Below are positions 1 to 10,963 of a stretch of 64,000 nucleotides of DNA, in pieces. The first letter of the stretch is position 1; each line of letters opens with the position of its first letter. The notes beneath the pieces were generated by a model that was given only the letters and a program-made list of their open reading frames with translations, had not been told where the DNA came from and searched no databases. This DNA is from Aricia agestis (Eukaryota; Arthropoda; Insecta; Lepidoptera; Lycaenidae), in assembly GCF_905147365.1 (NCBI RefSeq), contig NC_056408.1, positions 6,944,001 through 7,008,000 on the forward strand, in the 5' to 3' direction. The translations under genes and the position numbers were made by a program.

Positions 1-100
1 GTTTCCCCCACGTCTCAGTACCTTCATGTAGTGACGCGGGCGACATGGTGCCGAGAGGACGAATGCGTACATATCATATTTGGTGAGTTATTATGCCGAG

Positions 101-886
101 TGAGTCCCAGGGACTCATACTAGTGAATTACGTTATGATTATTTTTATTCATTAAAGTATTGAAATTTGATTTTTCACAGTTCTTATAATTTAAATTATG
201 TATGCTTAATTTTATGTTGTACAATTGTAAAATGGCTCTAAAAACATGACTTTATAAATCTAAGAGAAGACGGAGCAGATTCCATTCTGGAAGCCTGGCT
301 TCAAGAAGATTTGGACGAAAGAATGAGATTCCTGAAGATGTGAGCCACCCTGAAACAAGTTAGCTTGGAGGGAAAGTATTTACTATTTATGCCACTACAA
401 AAATAGATCAAAAACTGCTCATCTGTGTACGAAATGTCTGAAGTCGATATGTTTTACTTGCTCAAAAAAGAAATGCCGACGTATCTTTCAGATAGTGGTA
501 GGAAACCACTGCACGTTTTTTTTCTTTGTATAGAAGCATACATTTAAGTTTATTTTATTTTATTTTATTTTGTGTACCTATATTGGTTTAAGATCGTTAA
601 GTTCTTTTTAATTTTCAGAATATTTGCTAGTTTAGGGAAACCCTAAAAATATCATGGTTTCAAAAGACTGTTAAGTGCCTTTTCTTTAATTTTCAAGAGG
701 ATCTCAGAAGTTTGGTTAGTTTTTTTATTTATTCTTATAATTGACTAAGTACTTTAGAAGATTACTGAACAAAATGTTGATGAAATTTGTTTTATTTCAT
801 AAAAACATACATTTAAAATATGTGAGTCCCAGGACTCATAGACGGTATTTACGTTAGTAAATTTCACCTAGTGAATTGAGGGTTAA
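101..886 (+). mobile_element. piggyBac-like transposon, decayed 3' part
   Basis: The 3' end reads CTAGTGAATTGAGGG followed by TTAA at 883-886, so read inward the terminus is CCCTCAATTCACTAG next to a TTAA target, as in piggyBac elements. At about 270-510 a broken frame on the + strand resembles the transposase C-terminus: a segment PEDVSHPETS, then after a frame change a cysteine/histidine cluster (LCHYKN, HLCTKCLKS, FTCSKKKC) with the CxxH / CxxC / CxxC spacing of the piggyBac zinc-binding tail. A palindrome GAGTCCCAGGGACTC lies at 102-116 and a near copy at 824-837. The DDD catalytic core is not in the window. The left limit is uncertain. Family assignment is inference from the tail, terminus and TTAA. 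Confidence 0.55.
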
Positions 887-908
887 AATCGATAGACAAT
901 ATTCTCTT

Positions 909-970
909 ACAAATTTAGTTTTTTAATCGATCCAGGATAATTCCTGGATCGATTAAAAAACTAAATTTGT
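909..970. repeat. Perfect 29-bp palindrome, 4-nt loop
   Basis: Arms 909-937 and 942-970 are exact reverse complements, with loop TAAT at 938-941. It starts 22 bp downstream of the TTAA that ends the piggyBac-like remnant. It is too short for a typical MITE, and no target duplication is seen. It may be a template-switch product. Confidence 0.9.
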
Positions 971-1974
971 TAGCACGGAAACAAAATAAAACACCATCAA
1001 TTAGCGTCAAAGGTGTCAAAATGCGATATAAAACTTCGGTTCACTACTCAAAATAATTTTCAGGAGAAAGGTATTATTCGCCAATTTGAAATGTCTATCA
1101 AACTTTGCACTGTGAAAGAGGATTGAATTTACAATGCTCCAATATTTTCTACAATTTCACTAGCTTCGAGTGAAAATATTTTACAGATAAAAATTTTAAA
1201 TGCGCATCATCATCAACTTGGGTGGAAAACACTGTTTAACAAGTTAAAATTGGATGGTGCTAGTTACAATTAGTATAATTCTACGCATTATTTTAGTCGC
1301 GCAGAAATTAGTTTATTGGAAAAAATAAATGATCTTGTTTAAAATTAATGATCCTATGTTGATGCAAAATATTAAAAGGTTTATTTAATTTGCTAAGTGA
1401 TCGGCTGACGGAAATGTATACATTTGATAGCACACTTATATATTTATTTGTAAGTAACTTTTCTCTATTCAGAGATAAACATACATAAATTATTCAGTTA
1501 CCAAGCTACCCACTGAATGGCGTGAGTAATTGGGAGTTAAAAATTAATAGTAGAGGTGCCCTTAATAAGGAAGTGATTTCAAGAATTATTATTCTCATTC
1601 GCAATAGAGAACTTTTAACAAGAAAACTTTGCAATGTTCTTCGCCAACAGCCTTCCTTGGGAGTTATTGTAGGTACTAATGAATAAATTTTGATTCCTCT
1701 TGCAGTTTATTAGCGATTAGAAATTAATATTCGCTGTGACATTATGCCGTGCGGTATGAATTGTTAAAATTATTTAATTAATGTGAAGGCAACATTTATA
1801 TTTGCGGCATTGCGGCTGAACAAAACAAGCGTCGGACTCACACAGTCTTAAATGGGCTCAAATTCTATGGAAGTGCTAGATCGTTAGATACACAATATTA
1901 TGTTTTAATCTAAGAACTTACTAGGTAAGTGTACATTAGGAATTAGAAAAGTGAACACTTTTAGAACGTTCTAC
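971..1974. other. AT-rich stretch, nothing recognised
   Basis: There are no open frames of note, no clear terminal repeats and no recognised family. Confidence 0.5.
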
Positions 1975-2058
1975 GAGCCTACCACCGGTTCGAGAACTAA
2001 TCCGGCGAGAAGAACCGGCGTAAGAAACTCGCACGGGGCCACCGTTTACCAAAAAGGT
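1975..2058 (+). mobile_element. LR-R fragment (retroelement 3' part)
   Basis: It contains CCTACCACCGGTTCG followed by an open stretch reading TGSRTNPARRTGVRNSHGA. The same segment occurs inverted at 11165-11305. From memory this is a very common lepidopteran interspersed sequence, probably a non-LTR retroelement 3' end. The clade is not determinable here. Confidence 0.5.
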
Positions 2059-3550
2059 TGAAAATTACAATAATACAGCTTAAACATAGGCATCATAATT
2101 TGAGTGTGATCACAATACGAGCCCTGTTAAACCTAATATTCTGCGTTCTAAGCTGGGTGATAACATTTTGTTACTTTTTAATCTAAAATGATGTGTCAAA
2201 AATATCTCCCAATAAAATATTAGTCACAAAAAGGAGCTGTATAATACCGCAAGACACGAACATGCAGCTCCCGGGAAATGACTAGGAAATTGCCCCATTA
2301 TGCTTGCAAATCGTGAGTTGCATTTGTAACACTTCTTCGCCAGTTTTACATGCCTTAAGTATCAAAGAGAATAGCAGACATATTACAAAGTGGACAAATA
2401 GAATACTTTACAATTTAGAGTGGCGCGAATTCTGAAGCGCGGTAACATTTTAACTTTCTTTGTAGACAGCCGACATCTTTCTTGATCCAACGGAATAGGT
2501 ATTCTGGTACAAATCGTTGAACATTTATTTGAGGGAAGTATGGACCACAACAAAGTTAAATTTTTTGCTTCTCGGAACGTCTCCTTTTCGTTAAACTTTT
2601 CGTACTATTAGCTTGACGATTGTAACTAAATTAGATTTGTAATATGCACTTTTAATCAATGAGTTTCTAAAATACTAGAGTAGCAATGTCTTACAAAAGA
2701 TTCTCAGAAATGCGTAACCACTTTTTTGTTCAAAAGACAATGTCAAGTCATATATTCGTTATGTCATTATGTATGTGAGATATGCCTGCAGGCACCTTCG
2801 AAGTGGCAACGCGTTGCTACCGTAAACTTCCAATCTAGTTACGTTAGTAACATAGAATATCATTGCTTTTAATTTTATTTCAAAACAGCAAAAGTTTTTC
2901 TCATTTTACTTTCTTATGCATAACAAAAGATTCCTCTTTTCACACATTTTAGATTATTTGCCTATCAAAGCGGTGAGTATAGTCACTTCAAACAACAACA
3001 TCCACATTTGGATTAGCACAAATCTATTAATTAAAACAGTCGGCTCTATTATCAACTATAAGCTAATAATGCCTTTAGTAGAGGGCACGGAGGGATGGTG
3101 GCTCGAGAGGGTTAAGGGTCCTCCATCGCTAATCGCCTACGAGGGCCTCTTTAGAACCAGGGGTTCTTTCACTATTGCCCGAGAAACACGTTCGTCTGAT
3201 AATGAATTCCACTAATTGGATTAGTGTGGATATACACTGGTATTTGTCTCGATTGAGTACCCAAAATAGGTTGGGAAGGAAAAAGTAAGTTAGATATAAT
3301 TATGTCTCCCTCATCAATTTAACACAGCGTCATTGAAGTTCTAACACCACGTAAGTCACTCTTTGTCTATTTTGATGCGATTCGCTAGAAAATCAGAAGA
3401 CGCATCGTTTTAGCCAAAAGGAACACGTATCGGCCAACAAAAACTATTAGAAAAGTAAATAGTAAATCTACACTAAAGTATGATGTCTATACAAAATTCA
3501 AACAATTTTTTCTCTCTCCTAAAAAGTTGCTATTTTTTACTTATGTAGTG
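2059..3550. other. Unassigned stretch with a 99-codon open frame
   Basis: Mostly AT-rich sequence. A more GC-rich block at about 3075-3205 lies in a 99-codon open frame (2916-3215, +) containing EGTEGWWLERVKG. I recognise no domain, and no splice or promoter context is evident. It is more likely an old repeat fragment than a gene. Confidence 0.35.
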
Positions 3551-3553
3551 TTA

Positions 3554-3856
3554 GTGTCTAAACACACTAGGCCGAAGTTATGCGGCGTAAATTCCGCATG
3601 ATTACGTCCGCAATGTCAAAGGGCGTTTGTGTAATACACGGAATTTTACCGTCCGGCGTTCCGATTTCTTACATTTTGATATGGCAAACGTTAAAGTTAT
3701 GAACGCCGGACCGGATGTAGTGTACAAACGCCCATACGCATACAAAATACGGACGGAACGCGACGGAATAGTGTGTCATCGGTAATTTAAAATACATTGC
3801 AGGCGAAATCATGCGGAATATACGTCGCGTAACTTCGGCCTAGTGTGCTTAGACAC
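3554..3856. mobile_element. PIF/Harbinger-like MITE, about 62-bp TIRs, TTA target
   Basis: The left end GTGTCTAAACACACTAGG and the right end (reverse complement GTGTCTAAGCACACTAGG) are inverted repeats that continue for about 62 bp with roughly 7 mismatches, to CCGCAATG on the left and CATTGCAGG on the right. TTA flanks both ends (3551-3553 and 3857-3859), the 3-bp target expected of PIF/Harbinger elements. The interior has no coding capacity. Superfamily assignment rests on the TTA duplication and is inferred. Confidence 0.65.
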
Positions 3857-3876
3857 TTAGAACTTCAACGACGCGG

Positions 3877-4010
3877 AGTCCGATTTCAATGAACACTTAG
3901 TCTTTCTTCACTCTCATAACCCAGCGGGGCAGAAGATGTACACAACTAGCGAGAGACTGGGCGCAGGATCAACTTTTTACATGCCCGTCCGAGGCATAGA
4001 TTCTTGTCTG
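3877..4010 (-). mobile_element. SINE-C fragment
   Basis: It matches the middle of the full copies at 10131-10505 and 21004-21348 (shared CTCTCATAACCCAG, GGCGCAGGA, CTTTTTACATG). The tRNA-like head is missing. It lies immediately right of the Harbinger-like MITE. Confidence 0.55.
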
Positions 4011-4648
4011 CTTTTTCTTGAATTAAACCAGCGACCGTCAACGAAATCGATTCATTATCTATTTCATATTATTGTGTATATTTTATGTATTCTAGCCAAA
4101 ATATAAAAAATATAATATCGTGTTGTAAGGTTCTTTATATAAAACATATTTTCTTTTCATCTAAAAATGCGAAAATTATTATTTCGATTTACGATAAGAA
4201 TTCAATGAATATTAATTTTTTCTACCTCAAAGAAACATTATGCTGTAAGAATATATCAAAACAAAATATTATGTTGATTTATTTTGATAAACTACTCTGA
4301 TAAAATTCATTCTGTCACATGTTACCGTTAGAAGCTAAATTAGGCGGTGTACATGCATTGATTTTAATAATTAACATTTCATTAATATCTGTAAAAAATG
4401 CGTGTTTGGTTAAGGAAAACAGATATTTTCCTTTTAACTTTTCTTTTATTTCGGCTTTGTTTCGCAGCCCGAAATTCTTCAATTATACTTATTTATAGAA
4501 ATACTTGCAGCTGCACCGAGAAACCGATTACGAGTATTACCACGATCGTGGGAAAACCAGACACAATGCTATTCAATTAATGTTATCGCGGTCGCCGGTG
4601 ACCGCTTGAAGATTGAGTTGCGTTATACAAAATACAAGTTTTCTATTA
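4011..4648. other. AT-rich stretch, nothing recognised
   Basis: Only short AT-biased open frames (71 and 60 codons) without recognisable domains. Confidence 0.5.
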
Positions 4649-4883
4649 GCTTTGTCCACATTGTGCCTTTTTCTGTTCATCAAGGGCATGCCTTATAGCG
4701 CTGTCAACAGCGAACGTGAGGCATGCCCGTAACGCACGTTGAAATCGTAGCGCGCGCTATGACACTTTTCTTTCAACGCGGGTGAATTTTGACGCGCGTT
4801 ACGGGCGTGCCTCACGTTCGCTGTTGACAGCGCTTATAAGGCATGCCCTTGAAGAACATAAAAAGGCACAATGTGGACAAAGC
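4649..4883. mobile_element. MITE-I copy 1, TA target, about 85-bp TIRs
   Basis: A palindromic 235-bp element starting GCTTTGTCCACATTGTGCC and ending with the reverse complement, flanked by TA (4647-4648 and 4884-4885). The arms continue through AAGGGCATGCC and CTGTCAACAGCGAACGTG, so most of the element folds into one hairpin. A diverged second copy is at 28681-29026, also flanked by TA. The TA target suggests a Tc1/mariner-type mover, by inference. Confidence 0.75.
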
Positions 4884-5341
4884 TATTCGTTGATAATGAT
4901 TAAGCACGTACTTTCAACTATCAGCACGCGGCTTGAAAATATGCTTATAAGTTATATAAATCTGTAGAATATATTTTATGAAGCACTTTTTCTCTGAAGT
5001 CGATTAAACCGTTTCTGTATTACACACGCCTCTGAAAGCGGATGTACATTGAGCAAGATTTACACGGCCATACATTGTATGCCTGAATAAAATATTGATA
5101 TTTTAAGTACAAGTATTACATTATGACGATATTTTAAAAGTCAGAAGGAATTGATTTTCAGCAAGGAGTATTTAAATAAGTTTAATATTTGTGGCAGTAA
5201 GCTGTGATTGGTACTTGAGTACTCGAAGATGCATAAAGAAATGATTAAATTAAATTTAAAGAGAGATAATATGATGAATAAGGTACCCTACTCAGTTTAA
5301 CTCTACATAATTTTTACTTATGCGAGTCAGTCCGAGTTACT

Positions 5342-5375
5342 CTAACACTTTGGCCCATGTGGGCCAAAGTATTAG
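5342..5375. repeat. Short hairpin
   Basis: Arms CTAACACTTTGGCCCA and CTAATACTTTGGCCCA (the second as reverse complement) are inverted around TG, 15 of 16 matching. Confidence 0.75.
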
Positions 5376-5446
5376 TATGTATTAGATTATTTCTTTGTTT
5401 TGAGAGTGATAAAGAATATATTTCTCTTGGGTTCTTATTTATAAAA

Positions 5447-5597
5447 TACTAGCTGTCCCGGTGAACTTCGTGTCACTTAAAAACCTTTCCTGGACTTCTA
5501 CGAATATTTTAAGACTAAAATTAGCCCAATCCGTTCAGCCGTTCTCGAGTTTTGCGCTTAGCAACACATTCAGCGACTCATTTTTATATTATAGATA
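5447..5597 (+). mobile_element. LR-J copy 1
   Basis: Starts CTAGCTGTCCCGGTGAACTT and runs through CTTCTACGAATATTTTAAG and CCGTTCAGCCGTTCTCGAG to TTATATTATAGATAA. Related copies are at 10000-10130 and 43558-43745. The sequence is typical of abundant lepidopteran interspersed repeats; no coding capacity is seen. Confidence 0.6.
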
Positions 5598-5857
5598 AAA
5601 TTGAGATAGTTTAATTAAAATAAATAAGTTAGGTAGACTCTTCAAAAAATTTTATATTTTCTTGCGTGTTTATGTATTAATTTCTATGCGCATAATTAAC
5701 TTTTGCAATATTTTAACTTTTTAATAAAGCATTGTGCGAAGCTCAATAAACAAAGGCTGTTATCGCGTGTTCGCGCCAACGATACCCCTGTCGATAAAAT
5801 AAATTATGACGTCATCACAGCGTATGTTAATAAACGGTTATTGTTCAGGTTTGATGT

Positions 5858-5955
5858 ATAGTTCGTCTTTATACAACTATACGCTACTTTTATAACACTT
5901 TATGTAATAGTTCATCTTTATACAACTATACGCTACTTTCATAACACTTTATGTG
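5858..5955. repeat. 49-bp tandem duplication
   Basis: Two head-to-tail 49-bp units (5858-5906, 5907-5955), each starting ATAGTTC and containing TATACAACTATACGCTACTT. They differ at only a few bases, and a third unit begins and fades. Confidence 0.9.
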
Positions 5956-6526
5956 ATAGTTTGAATTATATTCCTATAGGCAAAATCAATGATATTTGGT
6001 AAGCAAGTGTTCTAGAGAAATGAATGTTGTATCAACGATTTCCGATTCTTAGCAGGATGGCCAAACTGTACGTAAGAAATGCAAGTACAATAAAATGTTA
6101 ACTATGACAAAACTCCAGTAGGAATCCAACAAAATAATTCTCTTCAAAAGTTAGCGGCTTACGAATTTCCACAAAAATGTACAGCGATAGTTTCAACGTC
6201 ATTAAAATAAAACATAAATGATAAATAAAATCTATAATTTACGGGTATTACATTAAAAGCGTAATGGCATTAAATCGACAGAACGTGAACAGTGCGGAGC
6301 CGCGCTGCAATTTCCCTGACGTTATATTTTTACTGACAATAACTGTCTCATTAATGCAATTGTACATTTTGCTACCGGTATTTCACGGAACCACAGATTT
6401 TACGAAACACCGATTTAAATAAATGTGTTACAATAGTCCGCGAAAGTCTATTTTGAGGTGGGCGCATTGTCGCGCAAAAGCTATTGTAAGACCATTTAAT
6501 TTTAATGTATTATGTCACCTAATTCA

Positions 6527-7107
6527 TTTTTTGGGCTCTATACCCAAAGGGTAAAACGGGACTAGGACTTTGATGTCTATCCGTCTGTCTTTTTTTTTTT
6601 ATGAAATAAGGGGGCAAACGAGCAAACGGGTCACCTGATGGAAAGCAACTTCCATCGCCCATGGACACTCGCAGCATCAGAAGAGCTGCAAGTGCGTTGC
6701 CGACCTTTTAAGAGGGAATAGGGCAATAGGGGAGGGTAGGGAAGGGAAGGGAATAGTTGAGGGTAGGGAAGGGAATAGGGTAGGGGTTAGGGGATTGGGC
6801 CTCCGGTAAACTCACTCACTCGGCGAAACACAGCGCAAGCGCTGTTTCACGCCGGTTTTCTGTGAGAGCGTGGTATTTATCCGGTCGAGCCGGCCCATTC
6901 CTGCCGAAGCATGGCTCTCCCACGTATGCCTGTCTCCAGGCTGTATCTCGAGAACCGTAATAGATAGAGAGTTGTTTTTACAGATTATGTATTTCTGTTG
7001 ACGCTTTATCAAGGAATACTAAAAACAAAACAAATTAAATATTTAAGAGGGGAACGGAACATTTCATTTTTCATGAGCGAGTCCAACTCGCACTTGGCCG
7101 ATTTATT
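6527..7107 (+). mobile_element. LR-A copy 1, split by SINE-B
   Basis: The 5' part GGGCTCTATACCCAAAGGG runs to CCGTCTGTCT at 6590. The repeat resumes at 6930 (CTGTCTCCAGGCTGTATCTC) and ends in CGCACTTGGCCGATT. The interruption is exactly one reverse-oriented SINE-B. At least eight other LR-A pieces lie in this window; the 3' GCACTTGGCCGA end is the commonest piece. No coding capacity is seen. Confidence 0.7.
6591..6929 (-). mobile_element. SINE-B copy 1 inside LR-A
   Basis: It begins (in + coordinates) with a T-run, the complement of the A tail, and ends near GCATGGCTCTCCCACGTA. CTGTCT flanks it at 6585-6590 and 6930-6935 as a likely target duplication. The family body has a head CCATGCTTCGGCACGAATGG, a variable polypyrimidine tract of CCCTA/CCCTTCC motifs, a conserved tail GCAACGCACCTGCAGCTCTT ... 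CGTTTGCCCCCTTATTTCA, and an A-run. The LINE-like tail plus A-run suggests a retroposon mobilised by a partner LINE, by inference. Confidence 0.75.
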
Positions 7108-7138
7108 ATAAGCACGTGTTTTGACACAAACAAAACAA

Positions 7139-7182
7139 ACGTCCCACAGAGAAATATTAATTGTTTCTCAACTGTGGGACGT
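7139..7182. repeat. Hairpin with 11-bp perfect arms
   Basis: ACGTCCCACAG (7139-7149) is inverted at 7172-7182, with partial pairing (GAGAAA/TTTCTC) continuing inside. Confidence 0.8.
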
Positions 7183-7449
7183 TTTGAATAACTTTTTCAA
7201 ACTTTCTTTAAATCGCAATTCGACTTCTCTCTCAGCCACGAGTCACGACCGCTGAAAAGAAGCCGAAACACACAGTGCAAAGTAGGTATGTATTAACATA
7301 TCTTTTTCTATTGGATGTTGGGTTAAACACACTTTTTATAAAAGCAAATCTATTAGCAAAATAGCGATTGCTACTTGTATAATTCTTATCCAGAAAAATG
7401 CGCAGACGCCGACATGAGATCACAACAGTGTTAGATATTTCCTCATTAA

Positions 7450-7823
7450 GTACCATCGAGGAAATTGATTCCTAGGCAGTTGACGGACCTACGTCATATT
7501 GTGGTCGGCTTAAAATATGTCAATTCAATATTAGCTGTGTTCGGTCGGATCGGTTTGACTTAACGCGACCAGGGCCTGTAGACAAGTGGCAAAGCGCTAA
7601 CGCTAACGCTAGCGCTACAAAATGTATGCGATTTGACATATCACATAAGTCATCGCTTCGCTAGCGAATACTAATGTCAAATCCATACATTTTGTAGACA
7701 AGTACCGTACCGTAGACAAGTGGCAAAACGCTAACGCTAACGCTAACAGCGTTTTGCTACTTGTCTACGGGGGCAGGTATTTAGGTCCCATATCTGTCTA
7801 GGGATCAACTTCTCTGATAGTAC
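7450..7823. mobile_element. MITE-G copy 1, interrupted by MITE-H
   Basis: Terminal inverted repeats: GTACCATCGAGGAAATTGAT on the left and a diverged TTCTCTGATAGTAC on the right. Inside come CCTAGGCAGTTGACGGACC and TACGTCATATTGTGGTCGG. Four further copies (25942, 44649, 57537, 60996) keep the same ends, which defines a family of about 150-165 bp. Here the body is expanded by a separate palindromic insertion. Confidence 0.7.
7571..7780. mobile_element. MITE-H copy 1
   Basis: Bounded by GTAGACAAGTGGCAAA on the left and TTGCTACTTGTCTAC on the right. It contains repeated CGCTAACG hexamers and two subunits joined at about 7710. It interrupts MITE-G between CGACCA and TTAGGTCCC. A shorter relative is at 49421-49552. 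Confidence 0.65.
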
Positions 7824-8572
7824 CTACATTCAGTAATTTTGGCAACACATTTGTTCATCACAAGTGCGATCTTACTTTGTATGTAAATAGTAAAGTGGAA
7901 AATCATAGGTATTCGTGTCGAGCTCTCCGTAGCATCATAAACAACTGAACATTGTAAATAGTCCTTCACAGAAGTTTCCGCAAGAACCGTTCTTACATCT
8001 AAACTTAGGTACTTACATTAACTTCTTTCGCTTGCAAACTGTTTAGCCGTAGTTCGTACTGAAGTTACAAAGTTACGTATTCCGATGGATTTTAAACTAT
8101 AACAAGAATCTCTGCTAAATACTTGGGTAGTTATGGAATAATTGCATCATTTTACTTTGTTAAAGTTTTTACAGTTGGAAGTTTGTTTCGTTTCGATTGA
8201 GTGACTTCGTAAACTTTCAAAAGCGGGAAGACAAATATTGTTGCAGATTTTGTATAAGAAAGTAGATGGTTATAAACCAGGCGAAACTACTTAATCTATA
8301 TTATAGAGGTTAAAGTTATGTTAGCCTCCAAGGAGCTTGGTATTCTTAATAGGATAATTCAGTATTTCTGCCACCACAATGCTTACATTTTACAACTATA
8401 TAGGTCCAACCTTAATCTTAAAGAGCCGCACTTGATGTACTTTTCTCACCTCTATACATGCAGCAGCAGACCTACCGATATCACTGCTGCTAAATTAATT
8501 AATTTCTCCTGAAGATTAAAAATTTGCAGATCGGCAGAATCAGAGCTCTCACACACGATCTCTTTGCAAGTA
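7824..8572. other. Nothing recognised
   Basis: AT-rich sequence with one 64-codon frame of no recognisable family. Confidence 0.45.
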
Positions 8573-8728
<156 letters not shown>

Positions 8729-9075
8729 CCCCGCGACCATTTTGCGAGTGGTAATAAAAAAACTATATTACTCTTTATGACTATATTACTCTTTATTACA
8801 AAGTTTAGAAGAACATGACTTTAATTTACTGTTTCATTACATTTTGTATCATTTTTCTTGGCGTCTCAAATTAATTTAAACACGAGTGGCCATACATCAG
8901 TGTCGTGACGTCACATCCAGTCTATAAATTAACGCTCTCCAAATATGCGTACAATACTGCGCTAAGTGGTGATGAGGGGTTATCAACTGTCATTCGCAAC
9001 CGGTAGTTCCTGTCTTGAGATGTTTAGACTTTAATAACGTATCTGAAAGTGACGAATCTGAAAATGTCTCTGTTA

Positions 9076-9123
9076 TCTAGACGCATAAAGTTAATATACC
9101 TAGATATTAACTTTATGTCTAGA
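9076..9123. repeat. Hairpin abutting the start of a SINE
   Basis: TCTAGACGCATAAAGTTAAT (from 9076) is inverted at 9104-9123 with a 2-nt gap and a six-base loop. The right arm runs into the first bases of the SINE-D copy that starts at 9122. Confidence 0.75.
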
Positions 9124-9355
9124 CGACTTTTCTGGCTTAGAAATTGAGTGCGTGGTGATCAAGCCAGGGATTGCGGGCTCGAATCCCGACGACAAAATGA
9201 AAATTTCCCATAGTTCCTGGGTAATCGATGTGTATTAAATATTACGTGTAGCATATTTCATGTCATAAAAATCTATTAAAAGTTTATTTCTATTGTCTTG
9301 TGCCTATAACCTTCAGGTACTTAGACCTGACTTGGTATCAAACGATACTATTATT
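9122..9355 (+). mobile_element. SINE-D copy 1, diverged
   Basis: The head GACGACTTTTCTGGCTTAG ... GGGCTCGAATCCCG is a decayed tRNA-like sequence with a recognisable B box (GGCTCGAATCC). The body shares TTCCTGGGTAATCGATGTG, CCTTCAGGTACTTAGAC and CTGACTTGGT with the better copies at 19989 and 39126. Confidence 0.6.
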
Positions 9356-9671
9356 CAGTCTCAAAACCATAAAGTTTCATTAATTAAAGAAATTAAAATT
9401 AACGTGAAACCGCGGGTAAGCTGAAAGACAAATGCAATTGCAATGCACTTTGAGTCGCATCGGTGGGAGTAAAACAATGAGTAAAGTTTGAAAGCAGAGC
9501 GACGGGGGATTCATGTCGACTCAGGTGTCTGATGTCGATTGATAAACCGTTATTACACTTATCGATTGAGTGAATTTGTCAGATGTTTGTAGATGATATC
9601 ATAATATTATGAACTCTCTGGATGATATATTATGTACTTTTAACGTACCATAAGTAGTGCATCGAACTATA

Positions 9672-9930
9672 CAGGGTGTAACAAAAATAAGTGATAATAC
9701 TTTAGTATGTGTACGTGTTCGTTGTAGAGAGTTCACTGTGAAAGTAGCAGCGCTGAAAGACGAAACATTTTTTTCACTTTTGTATGGGCAAGGGCCCGAG
9801 CGTCACGAGTCGCCCCATACAAAAGTGAAAAAAATTTTTGGTCTTTCAGCGCTGCTACTTTCACAGTGAACTCTCTATAAGGAACACGTGCACATCCTAA
9901 AGTATTATCACTTATTTTTGTCACACCCTG
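9672..9930. mobile_element. MITE-F copy 1, mariner-type ends, TA target
   Basis: A 259-bp palindromic element: CAGGGTGTAACAAAAATAAG at the left, its near complement CTTATTTTTGTCACACCCTG at the right, with TA at 9670-9671 and 9931-9932. The arms continue through GAGTTCACTGTGAAAGTAGC almost to the centre, so both strands give similar short open frames that are not genes. The TA target and CAGGGTG start suggest mobilisation by a Tc1/mariner transposase, by inference. A 173-bp relative is nested in a repeat at 38489-38661. Confidence 0.8.
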
Positions 9931-9999
9931 TATAATCGACATTATTGGCAATGCTTTATAAAATGAGATAGAAAAATTGATAAATATCTGCTATCATGA

Positions 10000-10130
10000 A
10001 TATTACCAGTGAATTTCGTATCACTTTCTTCCTCATTTAAACTTTTCTGGGCTTCTACGAATATTTCAAGAGTTTAGTGAAATCAATTATGCTGTTCTCG
10101 AGTTTTAACGAACGTCACCACTTTTAAAAT
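10000..10130 (+). mobile_element. LR-J copy 2, interrupted by SINE-C
   Basis: GTGAATTTCGTATCACTTTC, CTTCTACGAATATTTCAAG and TTCTCGAGTTTTAACGA match the copy at 5447. SINE-C inserted at its 3' end. Confidence 0.6.
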
Positions 10131-10505
10131 TTTTATTATTATATTATTATAGCTCCCACACCGGTTTCGGTGACGGGGGCCGGTTTCATTGAAACCAGGC
10201 CAGCTACGCAGGAGTAATTTATAGTGTCCAAGTGTGTGCGCAGTACACAAGAGCACTCTCTATTCCTTTACTCTCAAAACCCAGTGGGACGGACGACCGA
10301 CACGACTGGCGAGAGATCAGGCGCAGGACCGACTTTTTACATGTCCATCCGACGCATGGATCATCTTACTTGTCAGACAATCAGGTGATCAGCCTGCATT
10401 GTCCTAACCAAACTTATGGAAATAACATGTTTCCAACGCGGGAATCGAACCCACGACCTCCGAGTCAAGAGCCGCGCTCTGTACCACTAGACCACGGAGG
10501 CGTCA
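10131..10505 (-). mobile_element. SINE-C copy 1, tRNA-derived, with 11-bp TSD
   Basis: Read on the - strand, the head is tRNA-like: A box TGGTCTAGTGG, B box GGTTCGATTCC, and a loop carrying TTG in the anticodon position (about 10434-10503). The tail ends AAACCGGTGTGGGAGCTATA followed by an ATA-rich run. ACTTTTAAAAT flanks it at 10120-10130 and 10506-10516, a target-site duplication as made by LINE machinery. It is not a functional tRNA, because it continues as a 375-bp unit also found at 21004-21348. Confidence 0.85.
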
Positions 10506-10792
10506 ACTTTTAAAATATATAAGCACAAAACATCACCTTTCTAGTTCTTCATTTAATTGAAAGACAATGTGTGATATTTAAGCTCAGTTACCAATAGCCT
10601 GGATCCATATTATATTTGAAGTTTCAGTAGGTACCTACAATAAAAAGATATAAATACTGTTTTAAATACTACAAGTCATTACTGAGGCACCAGAGCTACC
10701 AGTTAGGTGAGTAAAGATCGTGGAGACCGTACACATGTCCTTTGACCGCCAACTTGTCCTCGCTACAAAGGACCGCACTATCACTATCCATT

Positions 10793-10963
10793 AGGGCCAG
10801 TTCACATTGCAACGAAAGGTGAGGTGGCAAAAAGTACACGTAGTCCTGATAAGTGCCGAATAGGCTGTTCACCACTTAACTTGACCGATCAAGTATGGAG
10901 AATCTGTCATAAAGGTTGTGAATATTTTCGTCACTTTATTAGAAAGTGGTGAAACAGGCCCTA
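10793..10963. mobile_element. Putative small MITE
   Basis: TAGGGCCAG on the left is mirrored by CAGGCCCTA on the right, and GTTCACCACTT inside is mirrored by AAGTGGTGAAAC. About 170 bp, non-coding. Boundaries are approximate. Confidence 0.45.

Noticed and set aside
9657..9951. Similar 70-72 codon frames on opposite strands
   Set aside because: They are the two readings of the MITE-F palindrome.
10434..10503. tRNA-like sequence (also 21293-21348, 19989-20060, 39126-39205)
   Set aside because: Each is the head of a repeated SINE of about 270-375 bp, some with target duplications, and none has a normal tRNA 3' end or acceptor pairing.
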